A stretch of DNA of 64,000 nucleotides from contig CAWAGA010000002.1 in the NCBI GenBank assembly GCA_963781665.1, forward strand, positions 4,216,001 through 4,280,000. Direction: 5' to 3'. Positions 18,946-28,148 of the stretch are shown piece after piece. The first letter of the stretch is position 1, and each line of letters begins with the position of its first letter. This DNA is from JAJYIW01 sp963781665. GTDB lineage: Bacteria; Chloroflexota; Anaerolineae; Anaerolineales; Anaerolineaceae. A model generated the notes under the pieces. It made no database searches. It saw nothing but the letters and a program-made list of their open reading frames with translations, and was not told the DNA's origin. Position numbers and translations under genes: made by a program.

Positions 18946-19587
18946 ATGGAAATTCCTTTAAACGCACAGGTTGAGTGTAAGGACGGTGTTTTTGGTCGCT
19001 CAGTATTTGTGTTGATAAACCCGGTTATCGACCAGGTGACCCATTTAGTCGTAAAAAAAGGTGCGTATCCCAATACAGAGTATATCGTTCCGGTTGATTT
19101 TGTGACCGAAACAATATCCGGCACGATTAGAATTCGCTGCAGCAAGGCAGAGCTGGAAAAGATGGAGACCTTTATCAAAACAACGTTTATCGAAGAAAAG
19201 GTGCCTGTAAATTATTCTGCTTATGGTAGCGGGTATGGCAATATGCTGAACTCAAGCTACTATTGGCCTTACACCACCCATACGAAATCCGTGCAGATAC
19301 CGGTGGAAGACCGGCAAATTCCACCTGGGGAACTCGCTGTGCGGAGAGGTACCCGGATCGAAGCTACTGACGGCTATGTTGGTAAAGTCGACGAATTCGT
19401 CATCAATCCGGAGAACGATCATATTACTCATTTAGTGATGCGAGAAGGCCTTTTATGGGGAAAGAAAGATGTGATCATACCCCTTTCAGCAATAGGTGAT
19501 AATCGCGAGGACACCGTTTTCCTGAAGATCGATAAGGACCAGATTGGTTCTCTACCGACCTTTCCAATACAAAGGCATTGGTCCTGA
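18946..19587 (+). CDS. Tandem PRC-barrel domain protein (paralogue 1)
   Basis: A 213-residue cytosolic protein with two PRC-barrel-like beta domains. The first covers residues 1-75 (IPLNAQVECKDGVFGR, VTHLVVKK); the second covers about 125-205 (AVRRGTRIEATDGYVGKVDE, HITHLVMREG, WGKKDVIIPLSAI). A Tyr/Gly/Pro-rich linker sits between them. ATG 18946 follows AAGGAG. It is a close paralogue of the gene at 22702-23343; both have the same length, linker style and the RVPVE/QIPVED segment. PRC barrels mediate protein contacts in photosystem, RNA-processing and stress proteins; the role here is unknown. Island motif 4 lies upstream. Confidence 0.82.
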   Translation: MEIPLNAQVECKDGVFGRSVFVLINPVIDQVTHLVVKKGAYPNTEYIVPVDFVTETISGTIRIRCSKAELEKMETFIKTTFIEEKVPVNYSAYGSGYGNMLNSSYYWPYTTHTKSVQIPVEDRQIPPGELAVRRGTRIEATDGYVGKVDEFVINPENDHITHLVMREGLLWGKKDVIIPLSAIGDNREDTVFLKIDKDQIGSLPTFPIQRHWS

Positions 19588-19640
19588 TCTTTGGGGTTGC
19601 CGGTGCAACTTGCTCTGGACTGATAAAAAGGTCAAAATTC

Positions 19641-19873
19641 ATCGGCATCAAATATAAGGATCAATATGCAATTTTAGGTGTGCTACCGACCGCCGAAAAG
19701 AAGGTAATCAAGCAAACCTTTCGCCGGATAGAAATCGAGTTGGCCGCCCGATCGCCAGCCAGCCGATCGATCCCATAGAGTTCAAAGAGCTGGCGTTCAG
19801 CTTCAACAACGAATTTATTTTCCCTGCAGATCAAATCAACCGGTTCGAAAAACCCCATACCGAATGCGATTAA
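19641..19873 (+). pseudogene. DnaJ J-domain relic
   Basis: KYKDQYAILGVLPTAEKKVI then KQTFRR is a J-domain helix I-II (DYYxILGVxxxAxxxxIKxAFRR). The HPD region follows in another frame as PPDRQPADRS, and helix IV as IEFKELAFSFNNEF in a third frame ending at 19873. So about 75 codons of a J domain remain, broken by two frame changes and with HPD changed to PPD. It cannot stimulate DnaK. The rest of the 600-base gap up to 20185 shows only a hairpin at 20103 and nothing else recognisable. Confidence 0.6.
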
Positions 19874-20102
19874 TGCCAGAGCTTGAATTTCTCCCAGGAT
19901 GAAAATCCGATCTGCTCCGGCTTTTTTTCATAGCACTGAGCGTGGCTAGGTAATAGCCTTCGCCCCAGACTGGTGGGGCGTGACCGCAATCACCACTTTG
20001 AAACGGTGACCTTAGCTGGAATAATGCTATTTACCCCAAGCCAAACATGGGGTAGCGGCCACCAGGGATATAAAACCCCACCGATCTGAACGGGAAAAGT
20101 TG

Positions 20103-20127
20103 ATGCCCCAGGATTATCCCGGGGCAT
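20103..20127. terminator. Hairpin between convergent genes
   Basis: ATGCCCC and GGGGCAT form a 7-bp stem with an 11-base loop. A T-rich tract follows on the plus strand. It lies 59 bases beyond the H+-ATPase stop and can serve as terminator for either direction. Confidence 0.5.
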
Positions 20128-20185
20128 ATTTCAATTTTTTTATTAGATTTTTCCAATTGGGCTTAGGCACATTCCCTTACTTTTT

Positions 20186-22681
20186 TTACAATTTCCGCAT
20201 TTTTGACAAGATCGAAGGAAGATTGCCATCCATTATTCGGTACGCCAGTAATTTGAATTGGTCATTGATCACAAACCACACCAGGGCATACCCCCACACG
20301 AGCAAGGCCCATCCCCATCCGATTGGAGTGATAAATAATCCATAAACGGAGATCAATGTGGCTATCGCTTGTGCTGCGAAAATTGCACCCATCAAGATCG
20401 GCGCAGGTCGTGATGACCAAAAACGCCCGCGAGTTCTTGTCAAATAGATAGTTAGTGTCCCGGCTACTGAGAGTTTCAAATAGATGAAGCTTTAAATCAT
20501 GGTGCGGTCCAGGTGAAAAACCCGTTCTCCAAGATAAAACAACCCAAATGAGGCGATGACCCCCAAAATTCCCAAAACCGATGCGATCGTTAACACCCGT
20601 TTCATGTTCCATTTTTCAGGCTTGGGAGAGTAATGGACATGATCATAGGCGATTGATATGATCGCGCCGTCGTTCAACAATGCCAGTAAAACAATCATTA
20701 CGGCTGTTACCGGGTAGAAGTTGAACACGATGATCGAGAGGGTCATAAAGAGCAGCACTCGAATGGTTTCAGCAATCCGGTACATGGCATAGCTGTTCAT
20801 GTGCTGGAAGATCTTGCGGCTCTCCTTGACTGCATCGATGATCACTGAGAGCCCGGGGGTTAGCAGAACGATATCAGCAGCTGCGCGGGCAGCATCGGTA
20901 GCACCCGAAACGGCGATCCCTGCGTCGGCTTTTTTCAATGCAGGGGCGTCATTGACGCCGTCTCCGGTCATTCCGACGATGTGCCCTCGCTTCTGAAGTA
21001 CATCCACGATGTGGAATTTATGCTCTGGGAAAACCTGAGCAAACCCATCTGCTTTTTCAATTGCTTCTTCTACCTGGGCAGCTTCGTTTTGCTTGGTTTC
21101 GGTTAAGGTTGATGCGTTGAGAATATTCATGCCGAGGGCCAGTTGCCCCGCAACTTCTTTAGCAATTGCTAATTGGTCGCCGGTCAGCATTTTTACCTGG
21201 ATCCCCATTTCTTCAGCAGCCTGGATAGTCGCTTTTAAATCTTCCCGCGGCGGGTCAAACAGCGGTAATACTCCCAGGAATTGCCACTTCCCTATGTCAT
21301 TTGTTCGGGCAACACCTAAAGAGCGAAATCCGCGTCCTGCAAATTGGTTGACAGCCTGGTCGACTTGCTCCACGACCTCCGGATCATCGCCTAACAATTC
21401 CAGAATCACCTGCACAGCGCCTTTGGTTGTCTTGAAGGATTTTCCATTTGGACCTTCAAAGGTTGTTTCGGTTCGTTTGTGCACCGGGTCAAATGGCTGG
21501 AAGTGGGTTACCTTTATCCCGGCTTTGGTATTGTCTTTTGGCTGGTGTGCCAGAATCGCCAGATCAATCGGGTCCTGATCCTCAGTCCGGGAAGCCAGAC
21601 CGGCGTAATAAATGACTTCCTCTGGCTTGATCGCACCTATGCAGAAAGGATCTCCGAGGGTCAGCTTATTCTGAGTCAACGTACCGGTTTTGTCGGAGCA
21701 AAGGATGTCGATCCCTGCCATTTCTTCGATCGAAGCCAGCCGGCTGACAATTGCTTGTTTTTGGGCTAACAGGCGCGCACCGACTGCCATGGTCACCGAA
21801 AGCACCGTCGGCATTGCGACCGGGATGGCTGCCACAGTTAGAACCAGTGCAAATTGTAAGGTGGTGACCATATCATTGCCTCGGAACAAGGCAACCCCCA
21901 GGATCACAATGACCAATGCGAGGGCGATGACGATCAAAAAATCACCAATCTTCAAAACGGCTTTTTGAAAATGACTGACAGTATGGGCGGCTTCGACCAG
22001 TTGGGCGGTCTTGCCAAAATAGGTATTCGTTCCGGTGCCATAGACCAGCGCGCTGATCTCCCCTTGTTTGACGACCGACCCCGAATAGACGGTTTCCTCA
22101 GGCTGGTGGGTCACTGGCAGCGACTTACCAGTTAAAGCCGACTGGTCAACCTCGATTGCATCTCCTTGCAATAAGATGGCGTCAGCAGGAATGATATCTC
22201 CCATCCGGATCTGGATAATATCGCCTGGCACCAATTCATTCGCAGGTACCTGGTTCCACTCCCCTGAGCGGAGAACACGAGCGCGCACGGCCAGTTTTGC
22301 TTTTAACGCTTCAATAGCATTTCCAGCCTGGTATTCTTCCCAAAATCCCACAACTGCGTTGACAATTAACAGGGCAAAAATGATACCAAAATCTTCCCAA
22401 TGATGAACGAGAGCTGATAATACGATAGCAACTTCAATCATCCAAGGGATTGGTCCCCAGAAATAGGAGAAAAACTTTAAAAATGGGTTGACCTTTGTTT
22501 CCGGTAGCTCATTGTAACCATAACTTGAAAGGCGTGCAGAAGCTTCTTCTTTTGATAAACCTTCTGTGGTTGCGTTCAGCTTCGACAACAAATCACTCAG
22601 TTTAACATTTGCGTTACCTGAAACCTTTTTTTGGGGTTTGGTTATCATTTTATTCTTTACAGGGGTATTAATTTTCTCCAT
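20186..22681 (-). pseudogene. Plasma-membrane-type H+-transporting P-type ATPase (P3A) with in-frame ochre stop
   Basis: An 831-codon frame from ATG 22681 (GGAGAA upstream) to 20186, interrupted only by TAA at 20492-20494 after HLDRTMI. The same frame then continues SFIYLKLSVAGTLTIYL and the usual C-terminal membrane helices to a normal end. A CAA-to-TAA change of an expected Gln explains it. Motifs: cation-ATPase N-terminus GLSKEEASARL, phosphorylation site DKTGTLTQNK, KGAVQVI, MLTGDQLAIAKEVA, and hinge TGDGVNDAPALKKAD. The actuator loop reads SALTGKSLPV, where TGES is expected, so the dephosphorylation Glu is Lys here. The truncated 729-residue product would lack the last membrane helices. 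The enzyme normally pumps protons out of the cell. The paralogous PRC-barrel genes flank it. Confidence 0.85.
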
Positions 22682-22701
22682 TATTTCTCCAAATACAATT
22701 A

Positions 22702-23343
22702 TTAATTTTCGTTCCAATTCCGATCAATTTTAATTGAAGGCAATGCTTCGACCTGGTGTTTGTCGATGTTCAGCTCGACGAGATCCCTGTGTGCTTCTTT
22801 GATCGCCGAAACAGGGATAATGACATCTTTCTGACCCCACAAGTGGCCTCTACGCATGACAATATGGGTGATATGCTCGTTTTGCGGATCCACCATAAGC
22901 TCATCGATTTGACCGATATTACCTTCGATAGATCTAACTTTAGCACCGCGCCTTATGGCCATCTCTCCCGAGGGGATCTGAGGATTCTCGACTGGAACCC
23001 GAATGGTCCTTTCAGCGCTGACGTATGGCCAAAGATAACGGGTGCCGATTCCATAAGGATCACTGTAACCGGTATATCCAGCCGGGATTTTCTCTTCGAC
23101 ATACTCGATTTTGTTAAACTCGTCCATTTTTTTCAGGTCAGCTTTGCTACATTTCATATGAATCGTGTGATGGGTTGTTTCAGTTATAAAGCCGGCTGGT
23201 ACGATAACTTCTGATTGCTGAGCATTATCGAATTTAACGACGAGATGCGTAATCAGATCCGTAAGCGGGTTAATCAAAACATATATCGATTTCCCACATA
23301 CGCCATCCGCACAAACGACCTGTGCATTAATCGGTATTTCCAT
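22702..23343 (-). CDS. Tandem PRC-barrel domain protein (paralogue 2)
   Basis: ATG 23343 (GAGGAAAAA upstream) gives MEIPINAQVVCADGVCGKS, aligning with the start of paralogue 1, so the longer in-frame start at 23403 is rejected. The 213-residue product repeats the same layout: PRC domain 1, a linker with YGIGTRYLWPYVSAERT, then PRC domain 2 (AIRRGAKVRSIEGNIGQIDE, HITHIVMRRG, WGQKDVIIPVSAI). It ends 20 bases before the H+-ATPase start and is probably cotranscribed with it. This pairing suggests an accessory role in proton-pump or envelope function, which is inference only. Confidence 0.82.
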   Translation of the reverse strand: MEIPINAQVVCADGVCGKSIYVLINPLTDLITHLVVKFDNAQQSEVIVPAGFITETTHHTIHMKCSKADLKKMDEFNKIEYVEEKIPAGYTGYSDPYGIGTRYLWPYVSAERTIRVPVENPQIPSGEMAIRRGAKVRSIEGNIGQIDELMVDPQNEHITHIVMRRGHLWGQKDVIIPVSAIKEAHRDLVELNIDKHQVEALPSIKIDRNWNEN

Positions 23344-23445
23344 TTTTTCCTCGATTTCACTAATACCATTATTTTTCCTGCAGGGCCCATTGTTAGTAAT
23401 CAACGGCTCTGCAGGATGATGGTGAGTTATTCAACAATTGATGTT

Positions 23446-23917
23446 CTAGGGGTATCTGAACTGGACTAATGCAGCCAGCTTGACCTTCAAGAAAATCCCA
23501 ACCAATAAGGCTGCCGGGTAATACACCTGTTCCTCTTCCTGGAGGTGAAGCTTCATCCAATTGACGAATTCGTTATAGACCGGTTTGTTTTCCTTAGTAG
23601 CGGCTTCATCCAATTCGTCCAGGGCCAAATCAATCATTTTGTGCTCTTTGAGCATATGCGGCATTTCTGCTTTCAAATCATCAGCCATCTCAGCCGCGAC
23701 ATCCATCTCGTCTTCGAGTTGGCCATTCACAATATACGGAAGCAAACCCAGGGGCGGCAACGCGAAACTTTTCTTCGTGTTTGATATGCTGGTTTACAGC
23801 TACTGTTAGTTTTCTTGCAGCCTCAGCGACCAGGCCACCTTCGTCGATGGCTTTTCCTAATTCGGTTTGTATCTCTTCGTGATCCTTCAATAAAGCTTGC
23901 GGAATTTTTATCTCCAT
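23446..23917 (-). pseudogene. Hemerythrin HHE-domain protein, frameshifted
   Basis: From ATG 23917 the frame encodes MEIKIPQALLKDHEEIQTEL, then NQHIKHEEKF, and shifts near 23765. The continuation in the next frame reads LPPLGLLPYIV, DDLKAEMPHMLKEHKMIDLA, NWMKLHLQEEEQVYYPAAL. The repaired 157-residue protein has the di-iron ligand pattern H...HxxE...H...HxxxE of non-transport bacterial hemerythrins. Removing one base from CGCG restores KFALPPLG. It would bind O2 or NO, or sense redox state, in the cytoplasm. It lies in the same operon direction as the receiver protein upstream, with which it shares an uninterrupted frame. Confidence 0.75.
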
Positions 23918-24340
23918 TTTTAACCCTACCTTTCTATTATTCGTCCACTTTAATAAATTGATAAATGAATTTTCGTTATTGATCATCCCAGCGATACCTC
24001 TAAGCTGATCAGCGATGCGGATGGAAGTCTCTCCTTTACTGATGAATAAATCTGCGCCTGCAGAATGAGCTGCTTGTTGTTTTGGATCCATGGGGCTGAA
24101 GAGAACGACAGAAAATGAGCTCGAGCAGGCAGCTTTGAGTTTACCGATTGCGGTTGCAGGCTCGGTTGGAAGCAGGTCCCAATCTACTAGCAGCAAATCA
24201 AGGTTGGTTTTCGGCGCTTGAAAGATGGTGCTGGTCCAATTGTTTGCCTCTCCTACGACCTTCATATTCATATCCGATACCAACAAACGCAAGGCGGATC
24301 GTTCATCGGGGTGAGTATTTGCTAGAAATACATTTACCAT
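23918..24340 (-). CDS. Receiver-like domain protein reading into hemerythrin
   Basis: From ATG 24340 (MVNVFLANTHPDERSALRLL) the product resembles a CheY-type receiver: acidic patch residues near the N-terminus, a phospho-acceptor candidate in LLLVDWDLLP, and the late Lys in GADLFISKGE. The pocket residue pair DD is replaced by ANTHPDE, so phosphorylation may be lost. There is no stop before the hemerythrin ATG: residues RKVGLK are encoded by what looks like that gene's ribosome binding site, so the two proteins are either truly fused or a stop codon has been lost. A two-gene origin seems more likely. Confidence 0.6.
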
Positions 24341-24427
24341 AACGATATCGTACCCCGAATCGCTGTGGCAGGCATCCGCCATTCAGGGAATATGCGTATC
24401 CCCCAATTGGGGGATTAAACTACTTTT

Positions 24428-25070
24428 TTACTTGGTGATGTGGAAACGAACGGCTAAGGCCACTGCTTCTGACCGGCTGGCAGCCCCCATTTTGGAGAGA
24501 ATGTTACTCACGTGCGATTTTATGGTTGAAGGGCTTACCACCAATTTGCTGGCGATTTGAGAGTTGCTCAAACCTTCAACCATTAACGCCAAAACTTCTC
24601 TTTCGCTGTCCGGTTAAATCATGGCCAGGTGGGTCTGGTTGGTTAGCAGCATGAACTATTGCTTCTGCTGCTTCCGCTGCAAACGTAGGCTTTCCTGCGT
24701 TTGCAGCTCGGATAGCCTGGGCCAGATCGTCTGCTGATACGTCTTTAAGCAAATAGCTAATTGCCCCTGCTTGTATTGCCTCTAATACCAGCGTTTCTTC
24801 CTTAAAACTAGTTAGAGCGATTACTTGAACAGACGGGTGTTTTTGGCGAATGATGTGGGTCGCTGATGCACCATCCATCCCCGGCATGACCAGATCCATT
24901 AGCACTACATCCGGTTCGGTTTCATTACAAAATTGCACTGCTTTTTCACCGCAGTCGGCTTCGCCTATTAATTCCAGGTCGTCGAACACTTTGATAAAGG
25001 TCGAAATTCCTTTACGCACCATGAGATGGTCATCGACGATCATGACACGGATTGGAGTTACAGGAGTCAT
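24428..25070 (-). pseudogene. NarL/FixJ-family response regulator, frameshifted
   Basis: Receiver domain from ATG 25070: IRVMIVDDHLMVRKGI (DD pocket), phospho-acceptor Asp in VVLMDLVMPGMDG, ALTSFKEE and the Lys in SYLLKDVS. After GHDL the frame is lost near 24614. The LuxR helix-turn-helix continues in the next frame as DSEREVLALMVEGLSNSQIA, SPSTIKSHVSNILSKMGA and ends at 24428. One extra A in TTAAA explains the break. Repaired length is about 213 residues. It is the output partner of the histidine kinase that starts upstream and ends 17 bases away. Without the repair the protein lacks its DNA-binding domain. Confidence 0.85.
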
Positions 25071-25087
25071 TTGTATATTCTCTTAAA

Positions 25088-26653
25088 TCACTTTGTCTGC
25101 CAATGAATAGAGACAGTTGTACCTAATCCAGCCCGGCTATTTATAGAAATTGAAATGCCAGCTGCAGCTGCCCGTTCTTTCATCATGCTGAGACCGTAAT
25201 GGCCTGGCAAATTCTGATCCGGATTAAAACCTTGGCCATCGTCGAAAATCAATAAGTCAGCAGCAACATCCGAAAAACGCAATTGAACGTCGACCCTGGT
25301 TGCATGTGAATGTTTGGCAATATCATTAAAAGCTTCCTGGCAAAGCCGGTAGAAAGCCACCTGGACATCTCCGGAAAGGTTTGGGTCTCCGTTGACGGTC
25401 AGGTTCACAGGGATATTTGTTCGCCCGGTCAAGGCATTAGCTAATAACTGCAGCAGGTCACCGAGGTCAGAGTCGGTTAACGTATTGGGACGTAACTCGG
25501 CCAGCAAGAGGCGCATATCCGCCTGAGCGCCATGGGTAAGACGACGCAAGTCTTCCAAGGACTCCCTGGCTTCCTCCGGGTTCTTATCCCATAAGCGGGG
25601 TAATACTTCTGCGATCAGTCCGGCGGAAAATAAAGATTGGTTGACTGCATCGTGCAGGTCGCGAGCAAGCCTCTGTCGTTCTTGTATCGCAGCCAGGGCC
25701 TGGGCATGGACGTAAAGTTCTGCATTGGCCATGGCGATCGCCGCTTGGTTTGCCACGGTTAAAGCCAGGTCGGCATGGTGAGCAGTGAAGAAACCCTCTT
25801 CTGAATGGGTGACGCACAGCCCACCTAAGAGTCGCCCTTTAACCGCAATGGGAACCCACATCCAGGCCCGCATCCCTACCAACAAACCGGTCATCTTATC
25901 GTTCAATATTGTTCGGAGGAACCTGGCATCAGGTTCGTCGCTCCATACATCGTTAATCCGGGTTGGACGATGCTCGTTGAAAAGAGTCTCCAAAATATGG
26001 AAGTCAGAAACGTGGATATCAAATGGGACTGCCTGTTCCAACAGTGATGAACCTCGGGCAGATTCTGCAACCAGAGTCATGTTATTCAATTGGAACCGCA
26101 CCGCATGCATGTACTCGATCACCACACCTAATTGATCGAGTACAATCCCAGGTTTTAGTTCGAGTGTTGAAGCCAGCGTTTGAGAGATTTCGAGCAATGT
26201 CGCTTGTTCTCGCAGGTGGGCTTCAGTCTGGCGTTGGAAGGATTCCTCGGATTCAATCCAATGACTGACATCGTGAAGGCTGCTCATTATGCATGCCCGA
26301 CCGGTATAGTCGAAAGCAGCCCCCTTCATTTCCACATAAAACCGCGAGCCATCTTTTCGCCTGTGAGTTATACCCATTTCAAGAGGCACGCCATCATGTA
26401 TTGATTGTATATATTCACCGAAACGGTCCCAGCAAGCCGAGTTGACGAAATCCAGATAAGGCTTACCGGCCATCTCTTGAGCTGTGCAGCCAAACATCTC
26501 GGATGCTGCTGGATTTGCTTCTACGATCATATTGGTCTGCAAATCGCTGATAATTAAAGGTGTTACGATCGCAGCAAAAGATGATAGATTAATTGGCATG
26601 TATTCCCTTTGTGAATTTTGTTTCATATGCATATATTTTACTTCATGTTTCAT
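25088..26653 (-). CDS. PAS-GAF sensor histidine kinase (NarX/DegS type)
   Basis: A 521-residue cytosolic sensor with no transmembrane segments. PAS domain about residues 27-130 (IVEANPAASEMFGCTAQEM), GAF domain about 150-310 (LEISQTLASTLELKPG through AVKGRLLGGLCVTHS), HisKA_3 dimerisation helix with the phospho-His in RQRLARDLHDAVNQSLFSAG, and a HATPase domain (FNDIAKHSHATRVDV, FDDGQGFNPD, GLSMMKERA). It controls the adjacent NarL-type regulator. The internal ATG at 26599 (MPINLSS, AAGGG upstream) is a plausible alternative start. The ligand is unknown; the hemerythrin and Dps neighbours suggest oxygen or redox stress. Confidence 0.9.
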   Translation of the reverse strand: MKHEVKYMHMKQNSQREYMPINLSSFAAIVTPLIISDLQTNMIVEANPAASEMFGCTAQEMAGKPYLDFVNSACWDRFGEYIQSIHDGVPLEMGITHRRKDGSRFYVEMKGAAFDYTGRACIMSSLHDVSHWIESEESFQRQTEAHLREQATLLEISQTLASTLELKPGIVLDQLGVVIEYMHAVRFQLNNMTLVAESARGSSLLEQAVPFDIHVSDFHILETLFNEHRPTRINDVWSDEPDARFLRTILNDKMTGLLVGMRAWMWVPIAVKGRLLGGLCVTHSEEGFFTAHHADLALTVANQAAIAMANAELYVHAQALAAIQERQRLARDLHDAVNQSLFSAGLIAEVLPRLWDKNPEEARESLEDLRRLTHGAQADMRLLLAELRPNTLTDSDLGDLLQLLANALTGRTNIPVNLTVNGDPNLSGDVQVAFYRLCQEAFNDIAKHSHATRVDVQLRFSDVAADLLIFDDGQGFNPDQNLPGHYGLSMMKERAAAAGISISINSRAGLGTTVSIHWQTK

Positions 26654-27152
26654 TCCCCAATTTTAGTGAACCAGGAAAAAACTGGAAAAACTTCGATAGA
26701 ATCTGGCACTGCAGAGGTATTGACATCATATCGAAGGCTGCTTGCCTATTACCAGGGATAAATTCAAGGGATGTTGAACCACCTCCGCTATCTTTATCCG
26801 CCGTCTCAGCCAGAGGGTCTTTCCAAGCAGCAGCCAGATTGCCATGAGCAACTTTTGGTCTGCTGATTAAATTGCAGGGATGGCCATTACAATGGTAGGG
26901 AAGAGGGACTACACATCCAACTGGGGGATTCGAAACTGGAACAATGATGCCAATGAAGCCGGAAACAAGATATTGGTGGGAACGTTTAGCGGTTTTTGAT
27001 TACAATGAAGAGTACCAAGCAATATAGGAAAAAAGTAACAGCACCAAAATAAAAGACCCATTGTTGCAAATTAACAGTCTATGATATAAAATAGGCGGAA
27101 TTATCAAAGAATGAAGAGCAACGTCTAATTTCTGTTTTTATGCAAGGAGGAT
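26654..27152. other. Intergenic region upstream of ornithine cyclodeaminase-like gene
   Basis: About 500 bases with no convincing coding frame. Divergent promoters are expected here for the kinase (minus) and the cyclodeaminase-like gene (plus). A good sigma-70-like promoter is noted separately at 27064-27092. I see no riboswitch or repeat with confidence. Confidence 0.4.
27064..27092 (+). promoter_or_regulatory. Sigma-70-like promoter
   Basis: TTGCAA, a 17-base spacer and TAAAAT (overlapping TATAAA), about 60 bases before the start of the cyclodeaminase-like gene, which has a strong AAGGAGG. Confidence 0.5.
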
Positions 27153-28133
27153 ATGATGGTTCTAATATTAAACCGAGAAAGCGTTATGGCAGTTCTGCAA
27201 ATGAAGGACTGCATATCAGCATTGGATAGCGCATTCACCGAGCTGTCCAACGGTTCGGCGGTGCTTCCATTGCGCATAGGCATAAATGCACCTGATGGTG
27301 TTTCGCTTTATATGCCTGCTTACCTCAAACAAATGAATGCCCTGGCCTGCAAGGTTGTTTCAGTTTATAAAAATAATCCCCAAAAGCACCAGCTCCCAAC
27401 GACGATCGGTAAAGTACTCGTCCAGAACCCTGAAACAGGCGAGGTTATCTGTATTATGGATGGTGGTTATCTGACAGCAGTCCGGACCGGTGCAGTCAGT
27501 GGGTTAGCGACCCAATATTTAGCTCGGTCGGGGAGTGATATGGTTGCAGCCATTTTTGGCGCTGGTGTACAGGCGCAAATGCAGCTTTGGGGAGTATGTG
27601 AAGTCCGTAAGCTTAAGTATGCACTTGTCTATGACAGTGTGCCTGGAGCAGCTCAAAAATTTGTGGAGGTGATGCAACCGAAGCTTGGAATCGAGATTAA
27701 GATTGCTCAAACAATTGAAGAGATGTATGCTGCCGATATTATCTGCACTGCCACTTCATCGCCAACTCCGATTTTTGATGGTTCTGCTGTAAAGGCTGGT
27801 ACCCATATCAATGGAATTGGGAGTCATTCTCCTGGAGCTCGTGAGCTTGATAGCGCAATCATCAAACGGTCGTTGTTGATAGCAGACGCTCGAGATGCCT
27901 GCCTAAATGAAGCCGGAGATGTGATGATCCCGATCAAAGAGGGGGTCATTACACCCGAGCACATTTATGCCGACCTAGGTGAAATTGTCACAGGTAAAAA
28001 AATCAGCCGGACTTCGGATGAACAGATTACGCTGTTTAAATCAAATGGATTGGCCATCCAGGATGTCGCTGCTTCGAGGCTGGTCTATGAAAGAGCCCGC
28101 GAAGCTGGATTAGGGGTTGAAGTCGATCTATAA
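27153..28133 (+). CDS. Ornithine cyclodeaminase / mu-crystallin family NAD(P)-dependent enzyme
   Basis: A 326-residue member of the ornithine cyclodeaminase, alanine dehydrogenase and ketimine reductase family. ATG 27153 follows AAGGAGG. Landmarks: KVVSVYKNNPQ, VRTGAVSGLATQYLAR, the Rossmann signature AIFGAGVQAQMQLW, ADIICTATSSPTPIFDG, HINGIGSHSPGARELD and the terminal VYERAREAGLGVEVDL. The reaction could be L-ornithine to L-proline plus ammonia, or a ketimine/alanine dehydrogenase step; sequence alone does not decide. The flavin dehydrogenase pair at 31.7-35 kb resembles proline or hydroxyproline oxidases, which would fit a proline-linked role. It is the first gene of a three-gene plus-strand run. 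Confidence 0.88.
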   Translation: MMVLILNRESVMAVLQMKDCISALDSAFTELSNGSAVLPLRIGINAPDGVSLYMPAYLKQMNALACKVVSVYKNNPQKHQLPTTIGKVLVQNPETGEVICIMDGGYLTAVRTGAVSGLATQYLARSGSDMVAAIFGAGVQAQMQLWGVCEVRKLKYALVYDSVPGAAQKFVEVMQPKLGIEIKIAQTIEEMYAADIICTATSSPTPIFDGSAVKAGTHINGIGSHSPGARELDSAIIKRSLLIADARDACLNEAGDVMIPIKEGVITPEHIYADLGEIVTGKKISRTSDEQITLFKSNGLAIQDVAASRLVYERAREAGLGVEVDL

Positions 28134-28148
28134 ACTGAAAGGAAGTCC

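Noticed and set aside
24390..24420. CCCCCAATTGGGGG palindrome as a terminator
   Set aside because: It is a short perfect palindrome without a T tract; a chance or operator site cannot be distinguished.
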